Origin: an uncultured Pelagibacteraceae bacterium
GTDB taxonomy: Bacteria > Pseudomonadota > Alphaproteobacteria > Pelagibacterales > Pelagibacteraceae
Assembly: GCA_902633335.1 (NCBI GenBank)
Contig: CACPFY010000008.1
Location: 1 to 56,651, forward strand
Length of the DNA: 56,651 nt
Reading direction: 5' to 3'
The position numbers were made by a program, and so were the translations under genes. Shown here piece after piece: positions 35,362 through 42,008 of the stretch; positions within the stretch are counted from its first letter, which is position 1; every line of letters begins with the position of its first letter. The notes beneath the pieces were generated by a model. It searched no databases. It saw nothing but the letters and a program-made list of their open reading frames with translations, and was not told where the DNA came from.

Positions 35362-36603
35362 TTAGCTTCTTTCAGACCACTTAGGGATTGGGTGGTAGAA
35401 TTTGTCTGAAGCCCATTTTGTTGGAGCAACAACTTTATTCTCACACGTATCACCTTTACATCTTACTTGGAATAAAATCATAGGCTTAGCAGTGTTTTGT
35501 CCGCCAGGTCCAAATTTAATATTTCCATAGAAAGTTTGCATTTCAGTAGTTTTAAGAGCGTCTCTTACTTTATCTCCATCAAAAGAATTTGCTCTTTCGA
35601 ACGCATCTTTGAATACTAATAAAGCAGCAGAAGATTCAGCTGATTGGTATGGTGGAGCATAACCAAATTCTTTTTTAAAGTCTTTGTCATACTTCTTACC
35701 AGTTCCAAAAAACTTATCTTTATAGCTTAAGTTTTTGTGCCACTGTGATGCACATAACGCGTACTCTGATTTCTTTCCGTGTTGTTTAGAAAGTTTTGCA
35801 GCGTCGCAGTGTGTCATCGCTAACATAGGGACATCTACTTTCATTTCAGCTATTTGTCTGATTGCAGTCAATGCACCTTTTGTGTGACCTGATACGACAA
35901 GTACATCTGGCTTAGTAGCTTTTACTTTAGCTAGTGTAGCTGCCATATCATTAAGTTCTTTTGGTAATTTATCATCGATAATAATCTCTGATCCAGTTCT
36001 CTTTGCAGCATCTAAGATACCTAATCTCACGTCTTGTGAGAATGCATCCTGTTCAAATGCCTGAGCAATTCTTACTGGCTTACCACCGTTTTTCTCTACC
36101 GCTAAATCGATAGCTACTTCAAGGTATTGGTTAGCCGGTGATAACACAGCAAACAAATATTTATATCCTTTTGTAAATAAAGATCTAGATGCACCATTCG
36201 CTTCAACCATAGGAATTTTATATTTCTCGGTTACTGGTGCGATGGCTTTTGTTAAACCTGAACTGTAAGGTCCAAGCATATACTTAACGCCATCTTGGTT
36301 AATTAGTCTTTCAGCTAATTGTGCGGCTCTCTTTGGATTTGACTCATCATCGTAATAAATGATTTCAAATTTATATTTCTTCCCTTGAACTTCAACTCCA
36401 CCCATTTTGTTGATTCTGTCAACGGCTAAGTTGTAACCGTTTTGAGTGTGAACTCCATTTGAAGAATATTTTCCAGTTAGAGAAATTGCAGCACCTAATA
36501 CTATGTACTCACCATCAACTTTTGCAAAAGAAGATGACATGCTTGATAGCATTAATGTGATAGCTGAAATAAATGTAATAAATAGTTTTGTTAATTTATT
36601 CAT
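35362..36603 (-). CDS. Liv-type ABC transporter substrate-binding protein (second system)
   Basis: A 413-residue periplasmic binding protein of the type I (Leu/amide) family. The signal peptide ends SSSFA near residue 27. The mature part has YIVLGAAISLTGKYSSNGVHTQNGYNLAVDRIN, YYDDESNPKRAAQLAERLI, YMLGPYSSGLTKAIAPVTEKY and VRDALKTTEMQTFYGNIKFG. A four-Cys C-terminal region (VRCKGDTCENK) is not usual for LivK. It shares little with the livK at 19695, so the ligand is probably different. The gene has a clear ribosome site (GAGAGGAA) and its own promoter, and is followed by a hairpin. Confidence 0.9.
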   Translation of the reverse strand: MNKLTKLFITFISAITLMLSSMSSSFAKVDGEYIVLGAAISLTGKYSSNGVHTQNGYNLAVDRINKMGGVEVQGKKYKFEIIYYDDESNPKRAAQLAERLINQDGVKYMLGPYSSGLTKAIAPVTEKYKIPMVEANGASRSLFTKGYKYLFAVLSPANQYLEVAIDLAVEKNGGKPVRIAQAFEQDAFSQDVRLGILDAAKRTGSEIIIDDKLPKELNDMAATLAKVKATKPDVLVVSGHTKGALTAIRQIAEMKVDVPMLAMTHCDAAKLSKQHGKKSEYALCASQWHKNLSYKDKFFGTGKKYDKDFKKEFGYAPPYQSAESSAALLVFKDAFERANSFDGDKVRDALKTTEMQTFYGNIKFGPGGQNTAKPMILFQVRCKGDTCENKVVAPTKWASDKFYHPIPKWSERS

Positions 36604-36616
36604 TATTTCCTCTCTG

Positions 36617-36632
36617 TTAATTAATTAATTAA
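36617..36632. repeat. TTAA tandem repeat in the leader of the second binding-protein gene
   Basis: Four exact TTAA units, starting 13 bases before the ATG at 36603. It matches the array before livK (20817-20834) in sequence and placement. Confidence 0.8.
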
Positions 36633-36638
36633 TAAATT

Positions 36639-36667
36639 ATTAAAACAAGATTTTATAAAAATAACAA
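36639..36667 (-). promoter_or_regulatory. Candidate promoter for the Liv2/azlCD/glaH operon
   Basis: Minus strand TTGTTA (-35, 36662-36667), exact 17-base spacer, TTTAAT (-10, 36639-36644). The start of transcription would fall about 6 bases on, at the edge of the TTAA repeat, with a leader of roughly 28 bases containing the ribosome site. Confidence 0.5.
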
Positions 36668-36680
36668 CAGTTAGAATCTA

Positions 36681-37295
36681 TTAATAGTTTTGAGAAGCCG
36701 CGACATAAACTGCGATAATTATTAATACACACGCAGAGATTGTATTTAAAACTTTAGGATTATCTTTAAGCCAAATTGAAACTTTATTAGCTGCAAAAGC
36801 ATAAATCATTAAAGTAGTAAAATCTAAAATGACATAAGTAATTATCAAAATTAAAAACTGAGCGAAATAGTTAGATGAAAAGTCTATAAAAGAAGTAAAT
36901 ATTGTTCCAAAAAAAATTATTGATTTTGGACTAAGTCCAGCAACTAGAAAACCATCTCTGTAAAAAGAAAATATAGATCTTAAGTTTTTATTTCCGCTTT
37001 CAACGATCCTAATCCTAGATGTGTAAGTATCATAGGCTAAATAAATTAAATAAAGAATACCCGCCCATTTCAACATTTGTAATATATTAGGGTTATCACT
37101 TAAAAATGTACCAATAAAAAATACAACAAGTATTCCCTGACAAAAGTTTGCTGATATATCACCTATCGCAGTCCAAATTGACTTATTAATTCCATAATTC
37201 AAAGTATGAGAGACTATGACAACACGAGGTGGCCCTGGAGTAATAAACAAAAATAAAATTATTTGTAAAAAAATCAAAAAATCTGTGGGAAACAT
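36681..37295 (-). CDS. LysE-family translocator (second copy)
   Basis: A 204-residue membrane protein with about six segments: LIFLQIILFLFITPGPPRVVIVSHTLNYGINKSIWT is a LysE/RhtB N-terminus. The middle has WAGILYLIYLAYDTY and GFLVAGLSPKSIIFFGTIFTSFI. In-frame sequence upstream would add 30 residues, but those overlap the divergent DUF2805 gene, and the ATG at 37295 gives the normal family start. It probably exports an amino acid or analogue. It lies 77 bases downstream of the second binding-protein gene's start, on the same strand. Confidence 0.83.
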   Translation of the reverse strand: MFPTDFLIFLQIILFLFITPGPPRVVIVSHTLNYGINKSIWTAIGDISANFCQGILVVFFIGTFLSDNPNILQMLKWAGILYLIYLAYDTYTSRIRIVESGNKNLRSIFSFYRDGFLVAGLSPKSIIFFGTIFTSFIDFSSNYFAQFLILIITYVILDFTTLMIYAFAANKVSIWLKDNPKVLNTISACVLIIIAVYVAASQNY

Positions 37296-37320
37296 TATTT
37301 TTATGACTATATATGAATAT

Positions 37321-37617
37321 ATGAAGAAGAAAAGTTTTATTCCCCAAACCAAAGTTAAAAATCCTGAACCTAAAAAAAAAGGCACTGATTGGGTTATTTG
37401 GGCTGCTTGGGCAGACAGAATTACTTTTGAAGAAATAAAGGAGAAAACTGGAAATAGTGAGTCAGATGTAATTAAAATAATGAGAAAAAACTTAAAACCT
37501 TCTGCATTTAGACTTTGGAGAAAAAGAGTTCACAACACTAGTATTAAACATAGAAAAAAATTTAAGTTTGAAAGAAAAAAAATCAGAGAAAAAATAAGGA
37601 TAAGTGATATAAGTTAA
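37321..37617 (+). CDS. DUF2805 / TIGR03643 family protein
   Basis: A 98-residue basic protein. Its core DWVIWAAWADRITFEEIKEKTGNSESDVIKIMRKNLKPSAFRLWRKRVHNTSIKHRKKF matches the small conserved DUF2805 family, which resembles a helix-turn-helix and is therefore suspected to bind nucleic acid. The function is unknown. An in-frame ATG at 37303 would give six more residues and is an alternative start. Longer reading frames reach into the divergent LysE gene and are unlikely. It precedes the glutaredoxin gene by 2 bases. Confidence 0.82.
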   Translation: MKKKSFIPQTKVKNPEPKKKGTDWVIWAAWADRITFEEIKEKTGNSESDVIKIMRKNLKPSAFRLWRKRVHNTSIKHRKKFKFERKKIREKIRISDIS

Positions 37618-37619
37618 TT

Positions 37620-37874
37620 ATGAAAAAAGTTACCATGTATACTGGAAACCCATGCTCATTTTGTGAAGCTGCAAAAGCTCTTTTAAAAACAAAAAATGTT
37701 GAAATTGAAGAAATTGATATTTGGAAAGATCCTGCAAAAGCAAAAGAAATGTTGCAAAGAACCAATGGGGCAAGAACAATTCCGCAAATTTTTATTGGAG
37801 ACCATTACATAGGTGGTAATGATAATCTTCAGTTAGCAAATAGAAGTGGTGAATTAGATAAATTATTATCTTAA
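37620..37874 (+). CDS. grxC: Glutaredoxin 3
   Basis: An 84-residue class I glutaredoxin. The active site NPCSFC places the redox cysteines at 12 and 15, followed by the cis-proline region ARTIPQIFIGDHYIGGNDN that holds glutathione. It reduces protein disulfides and mixed disulfides with glutathione in the cytoplasm. It is two bases after the DUF2805 gene and converges with the ribokinase gene with 2 bases between stops. Confidence 0.94.
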   Translation: MKKVTMYTGNPCSFCEAAKALLKTKNVEIEEIDIWKDPAKAKEMLQRTNGARTIPQIFIGDHYIGGNDNLQLANRSGELDKLLS

Positions 37875-37876
37875 TC

Positions 37877-38776
37877 TTATTTTAAATCTGTCAATAAAGG
37901 CATCGAGTTACCTGCTCCAAGTTTTAAAGTTGATAAACCTGCCACTTGATTTGCAATATTTAAACACTCTTTAATACTTTTATTTTTTGACAAGGCATAT
38001 GCTAAACCACCATTAAAGGCATCTCCTGCACCTGTTGTATCTTCAACTTTTTTAAATGGTAGAGCCTTAATATAGATTTCTTCTTTACCGTCAGAATAAA
38101 AAAGTCCCTTTTCGCCTAAAGTAATTATTACCTTTTTAAGCCCTAATGCTAAAAGTTTTTTTGCACTTTCTTTTGCATCACTTTCATTTTTTATTTTAAC
38201 ACCGGTATAAAATTCTGCCTCAGCTTCATTTGGAGTAAAGTAATCAGCTAAACTAAAAAATTCTTTATCTAATTTACATGCTGGAGCAGGATTTAATATA
38301 TTAATTAAACCACTTTCTTTAGCTACTTTTAAACAATGCAATGTTACTTCTATTGGAATTTCTAATTGTGTTAAGAATATTTTTGATTTTTTTATTATAT
38401 TAATGTCTATGTCGCCTTTGGTAAAACTCGCCGGTGCCCCTCTGATAACAGTAATCGCATTTTGTCCAGTATTACTATCAACATGAATACCTGCTACTCC
38501 TGTTTGATGCTCTTTTGAAATTATAATGTTGGATGTATCTATCTTATTTTGTTTAAGAGAATTTAGAGCAAGTTTGCCGTAGTCATCATCCCCAATTTTA
38601 GAAATAAAATTAACATTACATCCTAGCCTTGCTAAAGCTATTGCTTGATTGCAGCCTTTACCACCCGGGCCAATATTATATTTATCACCAAGAATAGTTT
38701 CACCAGTTGTTGGAATTTTATTTGCTGAAAAACTTAAGTCTGCAACAAATATACCTAGAACAGTAACTTCACTCAT
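37877..38776 (-). CDS. rbsK: Ribokinase (PfkB family)
   Basis: A 299-residue sugar kinase of the PfkB family. Diagnostic segments are the first signature GGKGCNQAIALARLG near residue 38, LNPAPACKLDKE, and the second signature DTTGAGDAFNGGLAYALS containing the catalytic Asp near residue 250. It phosphorylates ribose at O5 using ATP; the closest alternatives are other PfkB sugar or nucleoside kinases, but the pattern fits RbsK best. No ribose transporter or pyranase is adjacent. It shares base 38776 with the ccdA stop. Confidence 0.88.
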   Translation of the reverse strand: MSEVTVLGIFVADLSFSANKIPTTGETILGDKYNIGPGGKGCNQAIALARLGCNVNFISKIGDDDYGKLALNSLKQNKIDTSNIIISKEHQTGVAGIHVDSNTGQNAITVIRGAPASFTKGDIDINIIKKSKIFLTQLEIPIEVTLHCLKVAKESGLINILNPAPACKLDKEFFSLADYFTPNEAEAEFYTGVKIKNESDAKESAKKLLALGLKKVIITLGEKGLFYSDGKEEIYIKALPFKKVEDTTGAGDAFNGGLAYALSKNKSIKECLNIANQVAGLSTLKLGAGNSMPLLTDLK

Positions 38777-39489
38777 TAACCAAGCTTAGTGAGAAAAGGA
38801 AAAGTTGTCAAAATATAATAGCTTATGACCTGTATTGAATTTGTAAGAATTAGAACACCAGTGATCAATAAAATTATTCCACCACCTTTTTTAACTTTTA
38901 AGTAATGCTTACTAAACCCCTTTTTGGAGTTTAGAAAAATTGTCATATAATATCCAGAAAGTATGAACGGTATTGCTAAACCAAGCGAATAAAAAGAGAG
39001 TAATATCACACCACTGACTATAGTTGTTTCAGTAGCTGACAAAGCTAAAATTGAACCTAATACAGGACCTATACAAGGCGTCCAGCCAAAAGCGAATGCG
39101 GAACCAACGACAAAAGGGAAAACGAAGTTATCTTTGTAACTTCCCGTGTCTATTTTTTTATCTTGATTAAGAAAATTAAAATTTAATATACCTATAAAAT
39201 TTAATGAAAATAAAATAATTATAATTCCAGCAGCTATCCTTAGTTCTTTGCCAAAAAAGATTAAAACATTTCCTAAAAATGAAGCAGCCATTCCTAAGCT
39301 AATAAAAACAAAAGAAAATCCTAATGCGAAAATAATTGTTTTGATTAAAACAATCTTTTTGTCTTTATCTATTTCATCAAGTTTTTTACCTGTAATGTAG
39401 GATATATAACCAGGTATTATAGGTAAAACACAAGGAGTTAGGAAACTGATAAAACCTGCACCGAACGCTAAGAAAGATTTAATTAACAT
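38776..39489 (-). CDS. ccdA: CcdA/DsbD-type cytochrome c biogenesis protein
   Basis: A 237-residue membrane protein with six segments. The two conserved motifs with the electron-transferring cysteines are FLTPCVLPIIPGYISYITG (Cys20) and FGWTPCIGPVLGSILALS. CcdA carries reducing equivalents from cytoplasmic thioredoxin across the membrane to periplasmic thiol proteins for cytochrome c maturation or repair. It fits with the secreted and membrane proteins around it, but no other cytochrome biogenesis gene is in the window. Confidence 0.92.
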   Translation of the reverse strand: MLIKSFLAFGAGFISFLTPCVLPIIPGYISYITGKKLDEIDKDKKIVLIKTIIFALGFSFVFISLGMAASFLGNVLIFFGKELRIAAGIIIILFSLNFIGILNFNFLNQDKKIDTGSYKDNFVFPFVVGSAFAFGWTPCIGPVLGSILALSATETTIVSGVILLSFYSLGLAIPFILSGYYMTIFLNSKKGFSKHYLKVKKGGGIILLITGVLILTNSIQVISYYILTTFPFLTKLG

Positions 39490-39512
39490 AATTTAATGAT
39501 ACAATTATCATA

Positions 39513-39854
39513 ATGATTATTAAATATGTAAGTTTTTTACTAGGGCTAATATGGTCCTACTCATTTATAAGAACACAATCAATTTTTAGTAATAAAACCG
39601 CATTATTGTTTAAAGTTTTTATTTCAAAAGTATCGTGGTTTACTTTTATTGCAGCGTGTTATTTTGGTTACAAAAACTTTTCATTTAAAGCAACATTAAT
39701 TGGAATTGCTGCAGCAGTAGTAATTGTTCACCTAAGTTTTTTCTTTTTATCTAATTATTTAAGTAAAAAAATAGGACAAGAAAACCTTCTTAAAATAAAA
39801 ACTGTATTTGAATACACTTTAATTGTCTTTATTGTATATTTTGTTTTCTTTTAA
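39513..39854 (+). CDS. Small membrane protein of unknown function
   Basis: A 113-residue protein that is almost entirely hydrophobic, with about four predicted segments (approximately 3-20, 36-52, 58-80, 96-113) and few charged residues outside KNFSFK and SKKIGQENLLKIK. I recognise no family. It diverges from ccdA across 23 bases and shares the four bases of its stop with the convergent histidine-phosphatase gene, so it is short but well placed for a real gene. Its base usage matches its neighbours. Confidence 0.65.
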   Translation: MIIKYVSFLLGLIWSYSFIRTQSIFSNKTALLFKVFISKVSWFTFIAACYFGYKNFSFKATLIGIAAAVVIVHLSFFFLSNYLSKKIGQENLLKIKTVFEYTLIVFIVYFVFF

Positions 39855-40402
39855 TCTGTAGAAATAGTGCTTAGCACATTAAATTTTTTATCTGTTATTA
39901 CTATTTCGCCTGAACTAGGAACTGCATTAGTAATAGCAGTTATTATGCTGTAATGAGTTATTAAAACTAAATTGCCTCCATCACCATCCCAGTTATTTAC
40001 AAATGTTTGAAGTTGTTTAAGTTGTTTTGGTTCATTTTTTGCAAAAGATGATTGAAAGGTTGAATTTAAAGCAGGAAACTCAAAATAATTTTTAAAAGCA
40101 TATTTTGCAGTATCTTTACATCTGCACCATTGGCTGCTTAAAACTTTATCTACAGGAATTTTGTTTTTTTTGAACAGTTTGCCTATAGCTTTTGACTGTT
40201 CAATTCCAACCTTATCTAAGTTTCGCTGTGTCTTACAATCTTCAATTTTAAATCCCGGTGGATCTCCACCACCTGGGGCTAACGCATGTCTAATTAATAT
40301 TATTTTATCCCCCTCTTTTGCTTCAGCCCATAAATCTTTTGCACTTAAATTTTGATAACTTAGGAGTTGAAAAAAAATTAGAAATAAGAAAATTTTTTTC
40401 AT
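39851..40402 (-). CDS. Secreted histidine phosphatase family protein
   Basis: A 183-residue protein with a signal peptide ([20 protein letters not shown], cleavage after SA) and the phosphoglycerate-mutase-like fold. It has the phospho-acceptor His in ILIRHALAPG, the Arg in SSQWCRCKDTA and the second His in LITHYSII. The RHA instead of RHG is a common variant in periplasmic members. The substrate is unknown, probably an external phosphoester. It overlaps msrB by 4 bases (ATGA). Confidence 0.82.
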   Translation of the reverse strand: MKKIFLFLIFFQLLSYQNLSAKDLWAEAKEGDKIILIRHALAPGGGDPPGFKIEDCKTQRNLDKVGIEQSKAIGKLFKKNKIPVDKVLSSQWCRCKDTAKYAFKNYFEFPALNSTFQSSFAKNEPKQLKQLQTFVNNWDGDGGNLVLITHYSIITAITNAVPSSGEIVITDKKFNVLSTISTD

Positions 40403-40776
40403 TTTTTAGGTTTGAAAACTAAACATGTGCCGTTATTACAATATCTTTTGCCTGTAGGCTTTGGACCATCATCAAATAAATGTCCGTGATGTCCTTTGCA
40501 ATTTTTACAATGGTATTCAGTTCTTGGATAACCAATTAAGTTATCAGTTTTTGTTTCAAATACATTCGGAAGTGATTTAAAAAATGATGGCCAGCCAGTT
40601 CCACTATCAAATTTCATACTAGAGTCGAATAATTTTATTCCACATCCAGCACAATGATAAGTGCCTTCTCTTTTTTCATTATTTAAAGGACTTGATCCTG
40701 GAGGCTCTGTACCCTCTTGCTTTAATATATAATTTTGCTCAGGAGTTAAATTGCTATCCCAATCTTTACTATTCAT
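40399..40776 (-). CDS. msrB: Peptide-methionine (R)-S-oxide reductase
   Basis: A 125-residue MsrB, cytoplasmic with no signal. Zn-binding cysteines are CAGC (42/45) and CKNC (90/93). The catalytic cysteine is Cys113 in RYCNNGTC, with Cys118 as a possible local resolving cysteine. [11 protein letters not shown] and [12 protein letters not shown] are canonical. It repairs methionine-R-sulfoxide in oxidised proteins. It overlaps cysE by 8 bases and the phosphatase by 4, so a three-gene sulfur and repair operon is likely. Confidence 0.95.
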   Translation of the reverse strand: MNSKDWDSNLTPEQNYILKQEGTEPPGSSPLNNEKREGTYHCAGCGIKLFDSSMKFDSGTGWPSFFKSLPNVFETKTDNLIGYPRTEYHCKNCKGHHGHLFDDGPKPTGKRYCNNGTCLVFKPKK

Positions 40777-41344
40777 CTTTTACTTTGTCATCAACGCCGT
40801 AAGGTTTGAATGTGCCTTTGTTTCCAATTTTAATTTCTTTAGCAGGAATTCCTATCACTGTTGCATTTTCTTTTACATCATTAACAACAACTGCATTTGC
40901 AGCTACTCTTGCGTTGTCTCCAATTTTTACTGGACCTAAAATTTGAGCACCTGATCCTATTACAACATTGTTTCCAATCGAAGGGTGTCTTTTTTCATGC
41001 CTTTGTCTCTCGCTATCGATACTAGGTGAAATACCTCCTAATGTAACGGCATGATAAATTGTAACGTTATCTCCAATTTCTGAAGTTTCACCTATCACTA
41101 CTCCCATTCCATGATCTATAAATAAATTTTTTCCAATTTTTGCTCCTGGATGTATTTCAATCCCTGTAAAAAATCTTGCTGTTTGAGAAATAATTCTGGC
41201 AATTAAATCAAATCCTGCAACAAAGAAAAAATTTCCTATTTTATGAAAAAATACAGCTTTCACACCTGGGTAAGTGAGAATGATACTCACTAAAGATTTT
41301 GCCGCAGGATCTCTAGATTTTATAGATTCTAAATAATCGATCAT
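40769..41344 (-). CDS. cysE: Serine O-acetyltransferase
   Basis: A 191-residue left-handed beta-helix acetyltransferase of the short (EpsC/CysE) type. The hexapeptide repeats hold [28 protein letters not shown] and [25 protein letters not shown]. It makes O-acetylserine from serine and acetyl-CoA for cysteine synthesis. The open frame continues to a TTG at 41410 that would overlap the divergent VOC gene. The ATG at 41344 ([16 protein letters not shown]) gives the normal family start. It is upstream of msrB and diverges from a gene preceding the SAM-controlled metY. Confidence 0.93.
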   Translation of the reverse strand: MIDYLESIKSRDPAAKSLVSIILTYPGVKAVFFHKIGNFFFVAGFDLIARIISQTARFFTGIEIHPGAKIGKNLFIDHGMGVVIGETSEIGDNVTIYHAVTLGGISPSIDSERQRHEKRHPSIGNNVVIGSGAQILGPVKIGDNARVAANAVVVNDVKENATVIGIPAKEIKIGNKGTFKPYGVDDKVKDE

Positions 41345-41364
41345 ACTATGTATATAATGACTAC

Positions 41365-41392
41365 TTGAAAAATTTAAAGAATTATTTATAAA
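41365..41392 (+). promoter_or_regulatory. Candidate promoter for the VOC gene
   Basis: TTGAAA (-35, 41365-41370), 16-base spacer, TATAAA (-10, 41387-41392). The ATG at 41403 lies only 10 bases past the -10, so the message would be leaderless or nearly so. There is no room for a ribosome site. Confidence 0.5.
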
Positions 41393-41402
41393 GTCACAAA
41401 TT

Positions 41403-41801
41403 ATGAGCAAACCATTTCACTTAGCTATCCCAGCAGGTAATTTAGATACCGCTATTGATTTCTATAAGAACGTTCTTGGGTGCAAATTAGGTAATGGAGA
41501 AAAAGATAAGTGGATTGATGTTGATTTTTGGGGCAATGAACTTACTCTACACAAAACTGAAACTAAGCTTCCAAGAGAGAGACATGACGTAGATATGGGA
41601 AAAGTTCCTGTTCCTCATTTTGGAGTTCATTTAAATTCAGATGTATTCGATAAAATTAAGAAAAATATAGAACAACACGATAAAGTTAATTATCTTGATA
41701 ATCCTTACACTAGGTTTAAGGGTCAAAAAGAGGAACAAGAAACATTCTTTATAGAAGATCCACACGGTAACGTTTTAGAGCTTAAAACGATGAAGAATTA
41801 G
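41403..41801 (+). CDS. VOC-superfamily (glyoxalase/bleomycin-resistance) protein
   Basis: A 132-residue VOC-fold protein. It begins [28 protein letters not shown], a standard VOC start with metal-ligand His6. Midway it has [19 protein letters not shown] with a second His, and it ends [16 protein letters not shown] with the family's acidic metal ligand. It could be a glyoxalase or dioxygenase-like enzyme; the substrate is not readable. No ribosome site precedes the ATG, consistent with a leaderless message. The metY promoter follows directly. Confidence 0.8.
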   Translation: MSKPFHLAIPAGNLDTAIDFYKNVLGCKLGNGEKDKWIDVDFWGNELTLHKTETKLPRERHDVDMGKVPVPHFGVHLNSDVFDKIKKNIEQHDKVNYLDNPYTRFKGQKEEQETFFIEDPHGNVLELKTMKN

Positions 41802-41804
41802 TCA

Positions 41805-41834
41805 TTGACTAGTATTCATTAAAATTGATATAAT
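41805..41834 (+). promoter_or_regulatory. Strong promoter for the SAM-controlled metY leader
   Basis: TTGACT (-35, 41805-41810), 18-base spacer, perfect TATAAT (-10, 41829-41834). It begins just after the VOC stop (41799-41801). Transcription would start about 41841, exactly at the first base of the SAM-II aptamer. Confidence 0.8.
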
Positions 41835-41841
41835 TATATAT

Positions 41842-41891
41842 AGCGCCGAGTTAAAACAAATTGCGGGCGCTTAACAAATCCAGCTAAAGCG
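41842..41891 (+). promoter_or_regulatory. SAM-II riboswitch aptamer
   Basis: AGCGCC pairs with GGCGCT (P1, about 41842-41847 and 41866-41871). The loop has the SAM-II-like GAGTTAAAAC and ATTGC strings, and the 3' segment AACAAATCCAGCTAAAGCG carries the conserved GCTAAA that closes the pseudoknot. The pattern follows known SAM-II aptamers such as the marine metX example. CUAAAGCG at 41884-41891 is perfectly complementary to CGCUUUAG at 41908-41915 in the next hairpin, forming an antiterminator when SAM is absent. Confidence 0.9.
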
Positions 41892-41902
41892 TTAAGTCTC
41901 AG

Positions 41903-41931
41903 ACCACCGCTTTAGTCGGTGGTTTTTTTTT
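41903..41931 (+). terminator. SAM-II controlled intrinsic terminator
   Basis: ACCACCG (41903-41909), loop CTTTAGT, CGGTGGT (41917-41923), then a run of T. The loop and left-arm bases 41908-41915 can instead pair with the aptamer's 3' strand (41884-41891). Ligand binding should therefore favour termination and the free state read-through. Confidence 0.92.
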
Positions 41932-41944
41932 AACAAAATTAAAA

Positions 41945-42001
41945 CCGGGTATTTGAACTATATTGTACACCTGACATTTCGTCGAAGTACTAAAAAAGGA
42001 G
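41945..42001 (+). promoter_or_regulatory. SAM-V riboswitch covering the metY ribosome site
   Basis: After the terminator a second, SAM-II-like motif appears: GGGTATTTGAAC, ATTGTACACC, and GTACTAAAAAAGGAG. GGU (41948-41950) can pair with ACC (41969-41971), and GUAC (41965-41968) with GUAC (41987-41990). The 3' strand runs directly into the AGGAG ribosome site (41997-42001), 7 bases before the metY ATG. This is the SAM-V arrangement described from SAR11, where ligand binding hides the ribosome site. Together with the upstream SAM-II it gives both transcriptional and translational control. Confidence 0.82.
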
Positions 42002-42008
42002 AAAAAAA

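Noticed and set aside
37216-37320. N-terminal extension of the DUF2805 protein
   Set aside because: It overlaps the divergent LysE gene's start, and its residues do not resemble the family, whose conserved part begins after 37321.
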